A DNA stretch of 64,000 bases from Punica granatum (lineage: Eukaryota; Streptophyta; Magnoliopsida; Myrtales; Lythraceae). The stretch's first letter is position 1. Each line of letters opens with the position of its first letter. Of the stretch, positions 38,009-51,935 are shown piece after piece. The DNA lies in the NCBI RefSeq assembly GCF_007655135.1, contig NW_022204036.1, positions 24,913 to 88,912 on the forward strand, written 5' to 3'. The notes beneath the pieces were generated by a model, which was not told the DNA's origin, did no database searches, and was given only the letters and a program-made list of their open reading frames with translations. The position numbers were made by a program, and so were the translations under genes.

Positions 38009-38526
38009 ATGGATCAAGACATCTCATCTTCCCCATCCATATCACAAGAATATTTCCCTAATATATCCAAGATATGCTTCTTTGGGCTTGGGCTTGTTGA
38101 TACAAATTTGAGCGGAAAATCCTCCGCCTCATTTACGCAGCGCGGATCACGATTTCTAGCGCCTAAATCTGAATTTAGACTCGAAGGGAATAAAACACGG
38201 CTAAACCCTGACGATATGCCGAAAACAAAGAGTTATAGCAAACTCAAAGTATCATTCATCAATAGTTGTTTCTGAAATATCTAGTTCTCCCATTTTGTAC
38301 ATTGAGATGGACTATATATAGCCCTAGGAAAACGAAGAAACTAAAATAGGAAAATAGAATCTAGGCCGTTACCATGTAACTTCCTAAAACAAAATAAGTA
38401 ATTATTCCAAAATTGGAAACTTTAGACTCTTGACTCGAAATAAAATTGCTAGTCATATATAATTCTAAAAATATTTATGTCTAAATTAAATATATTACCA
38501 AATTAAGATAATAATATTCTCAGTCT
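38009..38526 (+). repeat. Isolated old-type monomer inside the homogenised core
   Basis: Shares ATCACAAGAATATTTCCC, TTGAGCGGA and ACCCTGACGATATG with the unit at 18111, about 19.9 kb away, while its neighbours are core-type. It also keeps TCCCATTTTG and TAGCCCTA downstream. It is a relic or a moved copy. Confidence 0.8.
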
Positions 38527-40588
38527 ATGGATCAAGACATCTCATCTTCCCCATCCATATCACGAGAATATTTCCTTAATATATCCAAGATATGCTTCTT
38601 TGGGCTTGGGCTTGTTGATACAGATTTGACTTGAAAATCCTCCGCCTCATTGACGCAGCGCGGATCACGATTTCTAGCGCCTAAATCTGAATTTAGACTC
38701 GAAGGGAATAGAACACGGCTAAACCCTAACGATATGCCGAAAACAAAGAGTTATAGCAAACTCAAAGTATCATTCATCAATAGTTGTTTCTGAAATATCT
38801 AGTTCTCCCTTTTGTACATTGAGATGGACTATATATAGCCTAAGAAAACGAAGAAACTAAAATAGGAAATTAGAATCTAGGCCGTTACAATGTAACTTCC
38901 TAAAACAAAATAAGTAATTATTCCAAAATTGGAAACTTTAAACTCTTGACTCGAACTAAAATTGCTAGTCATATATAATTCTAAAAATATTTATGTCTAA
39001 ATTAAATATATTACCAAATTAAGATAATAATATTCTCAGTCTATGGATCAAGACATCTCATCTTCCCCATCCATATCACGAGAATATTTCCTTAATATAT
39101 CCAAGATATGCTTCTTTGGGCTTTGGGCTTGTTGATACAGATTTGACTTGAAAATCCTCCGCCTCATTGACGCAGCGCGGATCACGATTTCTAGCGCCTA
39201 AATCTGAATTTAGACTCGAAGGGAATAGAACACGGCTAAACCCTAACGATATGCCGAAAACAAAGAGTTATAGCAAACTCAAAGTATCATTCATCAATAG
39301 TTGTTTCTGAAATATCTAGTTCTCCCTTTTGTACATTGAGATGGACTATATATAGCCTAAGAAAACGAAGAAACTAAAATAGGAAATTAGAATCTAGGCC
39401 GTTACCATGTAACTTCCTAAAACAAAATAAGTAATTATTCCAAAATTGGAAACTTTAGACTCTTGACTCGAAATAAAATTGCTAGTCATATATAATTCTA
39501 AAAATATTTATGTCTAAATTAAATATATTACCAAATTAAGATAATAATATTCTCAGTCTATGGATCAAGACATCTCATCTTCCCCATCCATATCACGAGA
39601 ATATTTCCTTAATATATCCAAGATATGCTTCTTTGGGCTTGGGCTTGTTGATACAGATTTGACTTGAAAATCCTCCGCCTCATTGACGCAGCGCGGATCA
39701 CGATTTCTAGCGCCTAAATCTGAATTTAGACTCGAAGGGAATAGAACACGGCTAAACCCTAACGATATGCCGAAAACAAAGAGTTATAGCAAACTCAAAG
39801 TATCATTCATCAATAGTTGTTTCTGAAATATCTAGTTCTCCCTTTTGTACATTGAGATGGACTATATATAGCCTAAGAAAACGAAGAAACTAAAATAGGA
39901 AATTAGAATCTAGGCCGTTACCATGTAACTTCCTAAAACAAAATAAGTAATTATTCCAAAATTGGAAACTTTAGACTCTTGACTCGAAATAAAATTGCTA
40001 GTCATATATAATTCTAAAAATATTTATGTCTAAATTAAATATATTACCAAATTAAGATAATAATATTCTCAGTCTATGGATCAAGACATCTCATCTTCCC
40101 CTTCCATATCACGAGAATATTTCCTTAATATATCCAAGATATGTTTCTTTGGGCTTGGGCTTGTTGATATAAATTTGACTTGAAAATCCTTCGCCTCATT
40201 GACGCAGCGCGGATCACGATTTCTAGCGCCTAAATCTGAATTTAGATACGAAGGGAATAGAACACGGCTAAACCCTAACGATTTGCCCAAAAAAAAGAAT
40301 CATAGCAAACTCATAGTATTATTCATCAATAGTTATTTCTGAAATATCTAGTTCTCTCTTCTTGTACATTGAGATGGACTATTATATAGCCTAAGAAAAC
40401 TAAGAAACTAAAATAGGAAATTAGAATCTAGGCCGTTACTGTAACTTCTAAAACAAAAAGTAATTATTCCAAAATTGGAAACTTTAGACTCTTGACTCGA
40501 ACTAAAATTGCTAGTCATATATAATTCTAAAAATATTTATGTTTAAATTAAATATATTACCAAATGAAGATAATAATATTCTTAGTCT

Positions 40589-41106
40589 ATGGATCAAGAC
40601 ATCTCATCTTCCCCATTCATATCACGAGATTATTTCCTTAAAATATCCAAGATATGCTTCTTTGGGCATGGGCTTGTCGATACAGATTTGACTTGAAAAT
40701 CCTCCGCCTAATTGACGCAGCGCGGATCACAATTTCTAACTCCAAAATCTGAATTTGGAGTCGAAGGGAATAGAACCCGGCTAAACCCTAAAGAAATGCC
40801 GAAAACAAAGAGTTATAGCAAACCCAGAGTATCATTTATCAATAGTTGTTTCTGAAATATCTAGTTCTCCCATTTTGTACATTGAGATGGACTATATATA
40901 GCCTAAGAAAACGAAGAAACTAAAATAGGAAATTAGAATCTAGGCCGTTACCATGTAACCTTCCTAAAACAAAATAAGTAATTATTCCAAAATTGGAAAC
41001 TTTAGACTCTTGACTCGAAATAAAATTGCTAGTCATATATAATTCTAAAAATATTTATGTCTAAATTAAATATATTACCAAATTAAGATAATAATATTCT
41101 CAGTCT
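40589..41106 (+). repeat. Diverged 'AAACCCAAAG' subfamily monomer
   Basis: ACGAGATTATTTCC, GGGCATGGGCTTGTCGAT, CCTAATTGACG, ATCACAATTTCTAAC, GAACCCGGCT, CCCTAAAGAAATGCC and AAACCCAGAGTATC. From about 40860 onward it switches to the core haplotype, suggesting a conversion or crossover boundary. Confidence 0.78.
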
Positions 41107-42138
41107 ATGGATCAAGACATCTCATCTTCCCCATCCATATCACGAGAATATTTCCTTAATATATCCAAGATATGCTTCTTTGGGCTTGGGCTTGTTGATA
41201 CAGATTTGACTTGAAAATCCTCCGCCTCATTGACGCAGCGCGGATCACGATTTCTAGCGCCTAAATCTGAATTTAGACTCGAAGGGAATAGAACACGGCT
41301 AAACCCTAACGATATGCCGAAAACAAAGAGTTATAGCAAACTCAAAGTATCATTCATCAATAGTTGTTTCTGAAATATCTAGTTCTCCCTTTTGTACATT
41401 GAGATGGACTATATATAGCCCTAAGAAAACGAAGAAACTAAAATAGGAAATTAGAATCTAGGCCGTTACCATGTCAACTTCCTAAAACAAAATAAGTAAT
41501 TATTCCAAAATTGGAAACTTTAGACTCTTGACTCGAAATAAAATTGCTAGTCATATATAATTCTAAAAATATTTATGTCTAAATTAAATATATTACCAAA
41601 TTAAGATAATAATATTCTCAGTCTATGGATCAAGACATCTCATCTTCCCCATCCATATCACGAGAATATTTCCTTAATATATCCAAGATATGCTTCTTTG
41701 GGTTGGGCTTGTTGATACAGATTTGACTTGAAAATCCTCCGCCTCATTGACGCAGCGCGGATCACGATTTCTAGCGCCTAAATCTGAATTTAGACTCGAA
41801 GGGAATAGAACACGGCTAAACCCTAACGATATGCCGAAAACAAAGAGTTATAGCAAACTCAAAGTATCATTCATCAATAGTTGTTTCTGAAATATCTAGT
41901 TCTCCCTTTTGTACATTGAGATGGACTATATATAGCCTAAGAAAACGAAGAAACTAAAATAGGAAATTAGAATCTAGGCCGTTACCATGTAACTTCCTAA
42001 AACAAAATAAGTAATTATTCCAAAATTGAAACTTTAGACTCTTGACTCGAAATAAAATTGCTAGTCATATATAATTCTAAAAATATTTATGTCTAAATTA
42101 AATATATTACCAAATTAAGATAATAATATTCTCAGTCT

Positions 42139-42653
42139 ATGGATCAAGACATCTCATCTTCCCCATCCATATCACGAGAATATTTCCTTAATATATCCAA
42201 GATATGCTTCTTTGGGCTTGGGCTTGTTGATACAGATTTGACTTGAAAATCCTCCGCCTCATTGGCGCAGCGCGGATCACGATTTCTAGCGCCTAAACCT
42301 GAATTTAGACTCGAAGGGAATAGAACATGGCTAAACCCTAACGATATGCCGAAAACAAAGAGTTATAGCAAACTCAAAGTATCATTCATCAATAGTTATT
42401 TCTGAAATATCCAGTTCTCTCTTCTTGTACATTGAGATGGACTATTTATAAGCCGAAGAAAACTAAGAAACTAAAATTGGAAATTAGAATCTAGGCCGTT
42501 ACTTTGTAACCTTCTAAAAAAAAAGTAATGATACCAAAATTGGAAACTTTAGACTCTTGACTCGAAATAAAATTGCTAGTCATATATAATTCGAAAAATA
42601 TTTATGTCTAAATTAAATATATTACCAAATTAAGATAATAATATTCTCAGTCT
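42139..42653 (+). repeat. Sister of the 32377 monomer, undeleted
   Basis: Has the same rare variants as the unit at 32377 (TAAACCTGAATT, GAACATGGCT, CCAGTTCTCTC, GCCGAAG, GTAATGATACC) but retains the 37 bp missing there. The following unit (42654) also shares CATTCATATGACGAG with the unit at 32856, so at least two consecutive monomers are duplicated. Confidence 0.85.
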
Positions 42654-45600
42654 ATGGATCAAGACATCTCATCTTCCCCATTCATATGACGAGAATATTT
42701 CCTTAATATATCCAAGATATGCTTCTTTGGGCTTGGGCTTGTTGATACAGATTTGACTTGAAAATCCTCCGCCTCATTGACGCAGCGGATCACGATTTCT
42801 AGCGCCTAAATCTGAATTTAGACTCGAAGGGAATAGAACACGGCTAAACCCTAACGATATGCCGAAAACAAAGAGTTATAGCAAACTCAAAGTATCATTC
42901 ATCAATAGTTGTTTCTGAAATATCTAGTTCTCCCTTTTGTACATTGAGATGGACTATATATAGCCTAAGAAAACGAAGAAACTAAAATAGGAAATTAGAA
43001 TCTAGGCCGTTACCATGTACTTCCTAAAACAAAATAAGTAATTATTCCAAAATTGGAAACTTTAGACTCTTGACTCGAACTAAAATTGCTAGTCATATAT
43101 AATTCTAAAAATATTTATGTCTAAATTAAATATATTACCAAATTAAGATAATAATATTCTCAGTCTATGGATCAAGACATCTCATCTTCCCCATCCATAT
43201 CACGAGAATATTTCCTTAATATATCCAAGATATGCTTCTTTGGGCTTGGGCTTGTTGATACAGATTTGACTTGAAAATCCTCCGCCTCATTGACGCAGCG
43301 CGGATCACGATTTCTAGCGCCTAAATCTGAATTTAGACTCGAAGGGAATAGAACACGGCTAAACCCTAACGATATGCCGAAAACAAAGAGTTATAGCAAA
43401 CTCAAAGTATCATTCATCAATAGTTGTTTCTGAAATATCTAGTTCTCCCTTTTGTACATTGAGATGGACTATATATAGCCTAAGAAAACGAAGAAACTAA
43501 AATAGGAAATTAGAATCTAGGCCGTTACCATGTAACTTCCTAAAACAAAATAAGTAATTATTCCAAAATTGGAAACTTTAGACTCTTGACTCGAAATAAA
43601 ATTGCTAGTCATATATAATTCTAAAAATATTTATGTCTAAATTAAATATATTACCAAATTAAGATAATAATATTCTCAGTCTATGGATCAAGACATCTCA
43701 TCTTCCCCATCCATATCACGAGAATATTTCCTTAATATATCCAAGATATGCTTCTTTGGGCTTGGGCTTGTTGATACAGATTTGACTTGAAAATCCTCCG
43801 CCTCATTGACGCAGCGCGGATCACGATTTCTAGCGCCTAAATCTGAATTTAGACTCGAAGGGAATAGAACACGGCTAAACCCTAACGATATGCCGAAAAC
43901 AAAGAGTTATAGCAAACTCAAAGTATCATTCATCAATAGTTGTTTCTGAAATATCTAGTTCTCCCTTTTGTACATTGAGATGGACTATATATAGGCCTAA
44001 GAAAACGAAGAAACTAAAATAGGAAATTAGAATCTAGGCCGTTACCATGTAACTTCCTAAAACAAAATAAGTAATTATTCCAAAATTGGAAACTTTAGAC
44101 TCTTGACTCGAACTAAAATTGCTAGTCATATATAATTCTAAAAATATTATGTCTAAATTAAATATATTACCAAATTAAGATAATAATATTCTCAGTCTAT
44201 GGATCAAGACATCTCATCTTCCCCATCCATATCACGAGAATATTTCCTTAATATATCCAAGATATGCTTCTTTGGGCTTGGGCTTGTTGATACAGATTTG
44301 ACTTGAAAATCCTCCGCCTCATTGACGCAGCGCGGATCACGATTTCTAGCGCCTAAATCTGAATTTAGACTCGAAGGGAATAGAACACGGCTAAACCCTA
44401 ACGATATGCCGAAAACAAAGAGTTATAGCAAACTCAAAGTATCATTCATCAATAGTTGTTTCTGAAATATCTAGTTCTCTCTTCTTGTACATTGAGATGG
44501 ACTATATATAGGCCTAAGAAAAGAAGAAACTAAGAAACTAAAATAGGAAATTAGAATCTAGGCCGTTACCATGTAACTTCTAAAAAAAAGTAATTATTCC
44601 AAAATTGGAAACTTTAGACTCTTGACTCGAATAAAATTGCTAGTCATATATAATTCTAAAAATATTTATGTCTAAATTAAATATATTACCAAATTAAGAT
44701 AATAATATACTCAGTCTATGGATCAAGTCATCTCATCTTCCCCTTCCATATCACGAGAATATTTCCTCAATATATCCATGATATGTTTCTTTGGGCATGG
44801 GCTTGTTGATACAGATTTGACTTGAAAATCCTTCGCCTTATTGACGCAGCGGATCACGATTTCTAGTGCCTAAATCTGAATTTAGGCTCGAAGGGAATAG
44901 AATACGGCTAAACCCTAACGATATGCCGAAAACAAAGAGTTATAGCAAACTCAAAGTATCATTCATCAATAGTTGTTTATGAAATATCTAGTTCTCCCAT
45001 TTTGTACATTGAGATGGACTATATATAGCCCTAAGAAAACGAAGAAACTAAAATAGGAAATTAGAATCTAGGCCGTTACCATGTCACTTCTAAAACAAAA
45101 TAGTAATTATTCCAAAATTGGAAACTTTAGACTCTTGACTCGAAATAAAATTGCTAGTCATATATAATTCTAAAAATATTTATGTCTAAATTAAATATAT
45201 TACCAAATTAAGATAATAATATTCTCAGTCTATGGATCAAGACATCTCATCTTCCCCATCCATATCACGAGAATATTTCCTTAATATATCCAAGATATGC
45301 TTCTTTGGGCTTTGGCTTGTTGATACAGATTTGACTTGAAAATCCTCCGCCTCATTGACGCAGCGCGGATCACGATTTCTAGCGCCTAAATCTGAATTTA
45401 GCTCGAAGGAATAGAACACGGCTAACCCTAACGATATGCCGAAAACAAAGAGTTATAGCAAACTCAAAGTATCATTCATCAATAGTTGTTTCTGAAATAT
45501 CTAGTTCTCCCTTCTTGTACATTGAGATGGACTATATATAGCCCTAAGAAAACTAAGAAACTAAAATAGGAAATTAGAATCTAGGCCGTTACCATGTAAC

Positions 45601-48600
45601 TTCCTAAAACAAAATAAGTAATTATTCCAAAATTGGAAACTTTAGACTCTTGACTCGAAATAAAATTGCTAGTCATATATAATTCTAAAAATATTTATGT
45701 CTAAATTAAATATATTACCAAATTAAGATAATAATATTCTCAGTCTATGGATCAAGACATCTCATCTTCCCCATCCATATCACGAGAATATTCCTTAATA
45801 TATCCAAGATATGCTTCTTTGGGTTGGGCTTGTTGATACAGATTTGACTTGAAAATCCTCCGCCTCATTGACGCAGCGCGGATCACGATTTCTATCGCGC
45901 CTAAATCTGAATTTAGACTCGAAGGGAATAGAACACGGCTAAACCCTAACGATATGCCGAAAACAAAGAGTTATAGCAAACTCAAAGTATCATTCATCAA
46001 TAGTTGTTTCTGAAATATCTAGTTCTCTCCCTTTTGTACATTGAGATGGACTATATATAGGCCTAAGAAAACGAAGAAACTAAATAGGAAATTAGAATCT
46101 AGGCCGTTACCATGTAACTTCCAAAACAAAATAAGTAATTATTCCAAAATTGGAAACTTTAGACTCTTGACTCGAAATAAAATTGCTAGTCATATATAAT
46201 TCTAAAAATATTTATGTCTAAATTAAATATATTACCAAATTAAGATATAATATATTCTCAGTCTATGGATCAAGACATCTCATCTTCCCCATCCATATCA
46301 CGAGAATATTTCCTTAATATATCCAAGATATGCTTCTTTGGGCTTGGGCTTGTTGATACAGATTTGACTTGAAAATCCTCCGCCTCATTGACGCAGCGCG
46401 GATCACGATTTCTAGCGCCTAAATTGAATTTAGACTCGAAGGGAATAGAACACGGCTAAACCCTAACGATATGCCGAAAACAAAGAGTTATAGCAAACTC
46501 AAAGTATCATTCATCAATAGTTGTTTCTGAAATATCTAGTTCTCTCTTCTTGTACTTGAGATGGACTATATATAGGCCTAAGAAAACTAAGAAACTAAAA
46601 TAGGAAATTAGAATCTAGGCCGTTACTATGTAACTTCTAAAAAAAAGTAATTATTCCCAAATTGGAAACTTTAGACTCTTGACTCGAAATAAAATTGCTA
46701 GTCATATATAATTCGAAAAATATTTATGTCTAAATTAAATATATTACCAAATTAAGATAATAATATTCTCAGTCTATGGATCAAGACATCTCATCTTCCC
46801 CATTCATATGACGAGAATATTTCCTTAATATGTCCAAGATATGCTTCTTTGGGTTTTGGCTTGTTGATACAGATTTGACTTGAAAATCCTTCGCCTTATT
46901 GACGCAGCGCGGATCACGATTTCTAGTGCCTAAATCTGAATTTAGGCTCGAAGGGAATAGAATACGGCTAAACCCTAACGATATGCCGAAAACAAAGAGT
47001 TATAGCAAACTCAAAGTATCATTCATCAATAGTTGTTTATGAAATATCTAGTTCTCCCATTTTGTACATTGAGATGGACTATATATAGCCCTAAGAAAAC
47101 GAAGAAACTAAAATAGGAAATTAGAATCTAGGCCGTTACCATGTCACTTCCTAAAACAAAATAAGTAATTATTAAAAAATTGGAAACATTAGACTCTTGA
47201 CTCGAAATAAAATTGCTAGTCATATATAATTGTAAAAATAATTATGTCTAAATTAATATATACCAAATTAAGATAATAATATTCTCAGTCTATGGATCAA
47301 GACATCTCATCTTCCCCATCCATATCACGAGAATATTTCCTTAATATATCCAAGATATGCTTCTTTGGGCTTGGCTTGTTGATACAGATTTGACTTGAAA
47401 ATCCTCCGCCTCATTGACGCAGCGCGGATCACGATTTCTAGCGCCTAAATCTGAATTTAGACTCGAAGGAATAGAACACGGCTAAACCCTAACGATATGC
47501 CGAAAACAAAGAGTTATAGCAAACTCAAAGTATCATTCATCAATAGTTGTTTCTGAAATATCTAGTTCTCTTCTTGTACATTGAGATGGACTATATAGGC
47601 CTAAGAAAAAGAAACTAAATAGGAAATTAGAATCTAGGCCGTTACCATGTAACTTCCTAAAACAAAATAAGTAATTATTCCAAAATTGGAAACTTTAGAC
47701 TCTTGACTCGAAATAAAATGCTAGTCATATATAATTCTAAAAATATTTATGTCTAAATTAAATATATTACCAAATTAAGATAATAATATTCTCAGTCTAT
47801 GGATCAAGACATCTCATCTTCCCCATCCATATCACGAGAATATTTCCTTAATATATCCAAGATATGCTTCTTTGGGCTTGGGCTTGTTGATACAGATTTG
47901 ACTTGAAAATCCTCCGCCTCATTGACGCAGCGCGGATCACGATTTCTAGCGCCTAAATCTGAATTTAGACTCGAAGGGAATAGAACACGGCTAAACCCTA
48001 ACGATATGCCGAAAACAAAGAGTTATAGCAAACTCAAAGTATCATTCATCAATAGTTGTTTCTGAAATATCTAGTTCTCCTTCTTGTACATTGAGATGGA
48101 CTATATAAGGCCTAAGAAACGAAGAACTAAAATAGGAAATTAGAATCTAGGCCGTTACCATGTAACTTTCCTAAAACAAAATAAGTAATTATTCCAAAAT
48201 TGGAAACTTTAGACTCTTGACTCGAAATAAAATTGCTAGTCATATATAATTCTAAAAATATTTATGTCTAAATAAATAAATATATTACCAAATTAAGATA
48301 ATAATATTCTCAGTCTATGGATCAAGACATCTCATCTTCCCCTTCCATATCACGAGAATATTTCCTTAATATATCCAAGATATGCTTCTTTGGGCTTGGG
48401 CTTGTTGATACAGATTTGACTTGAAAATCCTCCGCCTCATTGACGCAGCGCGATCACGATTTCTCAGCGCCTAAATTTGAATTTAGACTCGAAGGGAATA
48501 GAACACGGCTAAATCCTAACGACAAGCCGAAAACAAAGATTTATAGCAAACTCAAAGTATCATTCATCAATAGTTGTTTCTGAAATATCTAGTTCTCCCT

Positions 48601-51420
48601 TCTTGTACATTTAGATGGACTATACATAGGCCTAACAAAACGAAGAAACTAAAATAGAAAATTAGAATCTAGGCCGTTACAATGTAACTACCTAAAATAA
48701 AATAAGTAATTATTCCAAAATTGGAAACTTTAGACTCTTGACTCGAAATAAAATTGCTAGTCATATACAATTCTAAAAATATTTATGTCTAAATTAAATA
48801 TATTACCAAATTAAGATAATCATATTCTCAGTGTATGGATCAAGACATCTCATCTTCCCCATCCATATCACGAGAATATTTCCTTAATATATCCAAGATA
48901 TGCTTCTTTTGGTTTGGGCTTGTTGATACAGATTTGACTTGAAAATCCTCCGCCTCATTGGCGTAGCGCGGATCACGATTTCTAGCGCCTAAATCTGAAT
49001 TTAGACTCGAAGGGAATAGAACACGGCGAAATCCTAACGATATGCCGAAAACAAAGAGTTATAGCAAACTCAAAGTATCATTAATCAATAGTTGTTTCTG
49101 AAATATCTAGTTATCCCATTTTGTACATTGAGATGGACTACATATAGCCCTAAGAAAACGAAGAAACTAAAATAGGAAATTAGAATCTAGGCCGTTACCA
49201 TGTAACTTCCTAAAACAAAATAAGTAATTATTCCAAAATTGGAAACTTTAGACTCTTGACTCGAACTAAAATTGCTAGTCATATATAATTCTAAAATATT
49301 TATGTCTAAATTAATATATTACCAAATTAAGATAATAATATTTCTCAGTCTATGGATCAAGACATCTCATCTTCCCCATCCATATCACGAGAATATTTCT
49401 TAATATATCCAAGATATGCTTCTTTGGGTTGGGCTTGTTGATACAGATTTGACTTGAAAATCCTCCGCCTCATTGACGCAGCGCGGATCACGATTTCTAG
49501 CGCCTAAATCTGAATTTAGACTCGAAGGGAATAGAACACGGCTAAACCCTAACGATATGCCGAAAACAAAGAGTTATAGCAAACTCAAAGTATCATTCAT
49601 CAATAGTTGTTTCTGAAATATCTAGTTTCTCTTTTTGTACATTGAGATGGACTATATATAGCCTAAGAAAACGAAGAAACTAAATAGGAAATAGAATCTA
49701 GGCCGTTAATCCATGTAACTTCCTAAAACAAAATAAGTAATTATTCCAAAATTGGAAACTTTAGACTCTTGACTCGAACTAAAATTGCTAGTCATATATA
49801 ATTCTAAAAATATTTATGTCTAAATTAAATATATTACCAAATTAAGATAATATATTCTCAGTCTATGGATCAAGACATCTCATCTTCCCCATCCATATCA
49901 CGAGAATATTTCCTTAATATATCCAAGATATGCTTCTTTGGGCTTGGGCTTGTTGATACAGATTTGACTTGAAAATCCTCCGCCTCATTGACGCAGCGCG
50001 GATCACGATTTCTAGCGCCTAAATCTGAATTTAGACTCGAAGGGAATAGAACACGGCTAAACCCTAACGATATGCCGAAAACAAAGAGTTATAGCAAACT
50101 CAAAGTATCATTCATCAATAGTTGTTTCTGAAATATCTAGTTCTCTCTCCATTTTGTACATTGAGATGGACTATATATAGGCCTAAGAAAACGAAGAAAC
50201 TAAAATAGGAAATTAGAATCTAGGCCGTTACCATGTAACTTCCTAAAACAAAATAAGTAATTATTCCAAAATTGGAAACTTTAGACTCTTGACTCGAAAT
50301 AAAATTGCTAGTCATATATAATTCTAAAAATATTTATGTCTAAATTAAATATATTACCAAATTAAGATAATAATATTCTCAGTCTATGGATCAAGACATC
50401 TCATCTTCCCCATCCATATCACGAGAATATTTCCTTAATATATCCAAGATATGCTTCTTTGGGCTTGGGCTTGTTGTTGATACAGATTTGACTTGAAAAT
50501 CCTCCGCCTCATTGACGCAGCGCGGATCACGATTTCTAGCGCCTAAATCTGAATTTAGACTCGAAGGGAATAGAACCACGGCTAACCCTAACGATATGCC
50601 GAAAACAAAGAGTTATAGCAAACTCAAAGTATCATTCATCAATAGTTGTTTCTGAAATATCTAGTTCTCTCTTCTTGTACATTGAGATGGACTATATATA
50701 GGCCTAAGAAAACTAAGAAACTAAAATAGGAAATTAGAATCTAGGCCGTTACCATGTAACTTCCTAAAAAAAAGTAATTATTCCAAAATTGGAAACTTTA
50801 GACTCTTGACTCGAACTAAAATTGCTAGTCATATATAATTCTAAAAATATTTATGTCTAAATTAAATATATTACCAAATTAAGATAATAATATTCTCAGT
50901 CTATGGATCAAGACATCTCATCTTCCCCATCCATATCACGAGAATATTTCCTTAATATATCCAAGATATGCTTCTTTGGGCTTGGGCTTGTTGATACAGA
51001 TTTGACTTGAAAATCCTCCGCCTCATTGACGCAGCGCGGATCACGATTTCTAGCGCCTAAATCTGAATTTAGACTCGAAGGGAATAGAACACGGCTAAAC
51101 CCTAACGATATGCCGAAAACAAAGAGTTATAGCAAACTCAAAGTATCATTCATCAATAGTTGTTTCTGAAATATCTAGTTCTCTCTCTCTTTTGTACATT
51201 GAGATGGACTATATATAGCCCTAAGAAAACTAAGAAACTAAAATAGGAAATTAGAATCTAGGCCGTTACCATGTAACTTCCTAAAACAAAATAAGTAATT
51301 ATTCCAAAATTGGAAACTTTAGACTCTTGACTCGAAATAAAATTGCTAGTCATATATAATTCTAAAAATATTTATGTCTAAATTAAATATTACCAAATTA
51401 GATAATAATATTCTTAGTCT

Positions 51421-51935
51421 AAGGATCAACACATCTCATCTTCCCCATTCATATCACGAGAATATTTCCTTAATATATCCAAGATATGCATCTTTGGGCT
51501 TGGGCTTGTTGATACAGATTTGACTAGAAAATCCTCCGCCTCATTAACGCAGCGCGGATCACAATTTCTAGCGCCTAAATCTGAATTTAGACTCGAAGGG
51601 AATAGAACACGGCTAAACCCTAACTATATGCCGAAAACAAAGAGTTATAGCAAACCCAAAGTATCATTCATCAATAGTTGTTTCTGAAATAACTAGTTCT
51701 CTCTTCTTGTACATTGAGATGGACTATATATAAGCCAAAGAAAACTAAGAAACTAAAATAGGAAATTAGAATCTAGGCCGTTACTATGTAACCTTCTAAA
51801 AAAAAAGTAATTATTCCAAAATTGAAAACTTTAGACTCTTGACTCGAACTAAAATTGCTAGTCATATATAATTCTAAAAATATTTATGTCTAAATTAAAT
51901 ATATTACCAAATTAAGATAATAATATTCTCAGTCT
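51421..51935 (+). repeat. Diverged 'AAACCCAAAG' subfamily monomer
   Basis: The anchor is altered to AAGGATCAACAC. TCATTAACGCAGC, ATCACAATTTC, CCCTAACTATATG, AAACCCAAAGTATC, AAATAACTAG and AAGCCAAAG link it to the unit at 28764. Confidence 0.78.

Larger units (their letters stand above)
22043..44717 (+). repeat. Satellite zone C: homogenised core
   Basis: Anchors at 22043, 22561, 23079, 23594, 24116, 24632, 25150, 25666, 26179, 26696, 27214, 27730, 28248, 28764, 29278, 29796, 30310, 30827, 31342, 31860, 32377, 32856, 33374, 33879, 34395, 34912, 35429, 35947, 36463, 36978, 37494, 38009, 38527, 39043, 39560, 40076, 40589, 41107, 41625, 42139, 42654, 43167, 43683 and 44199. Many units are identical over hundreds of bases. 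A recurrent haplotype combines TCCCATTTTGTAC, TAGCCCTAAG, CCATGTCACTTCC and CTCGAAATAAAATTG. Variants at one site (GGGCTTGGGC, GGGTTTGGGC, GGGTTGGGC) alternate in mosaics. Isolated diverged units persist at 28764, 32377, 38009 and 40589. Confidence 0.9.
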
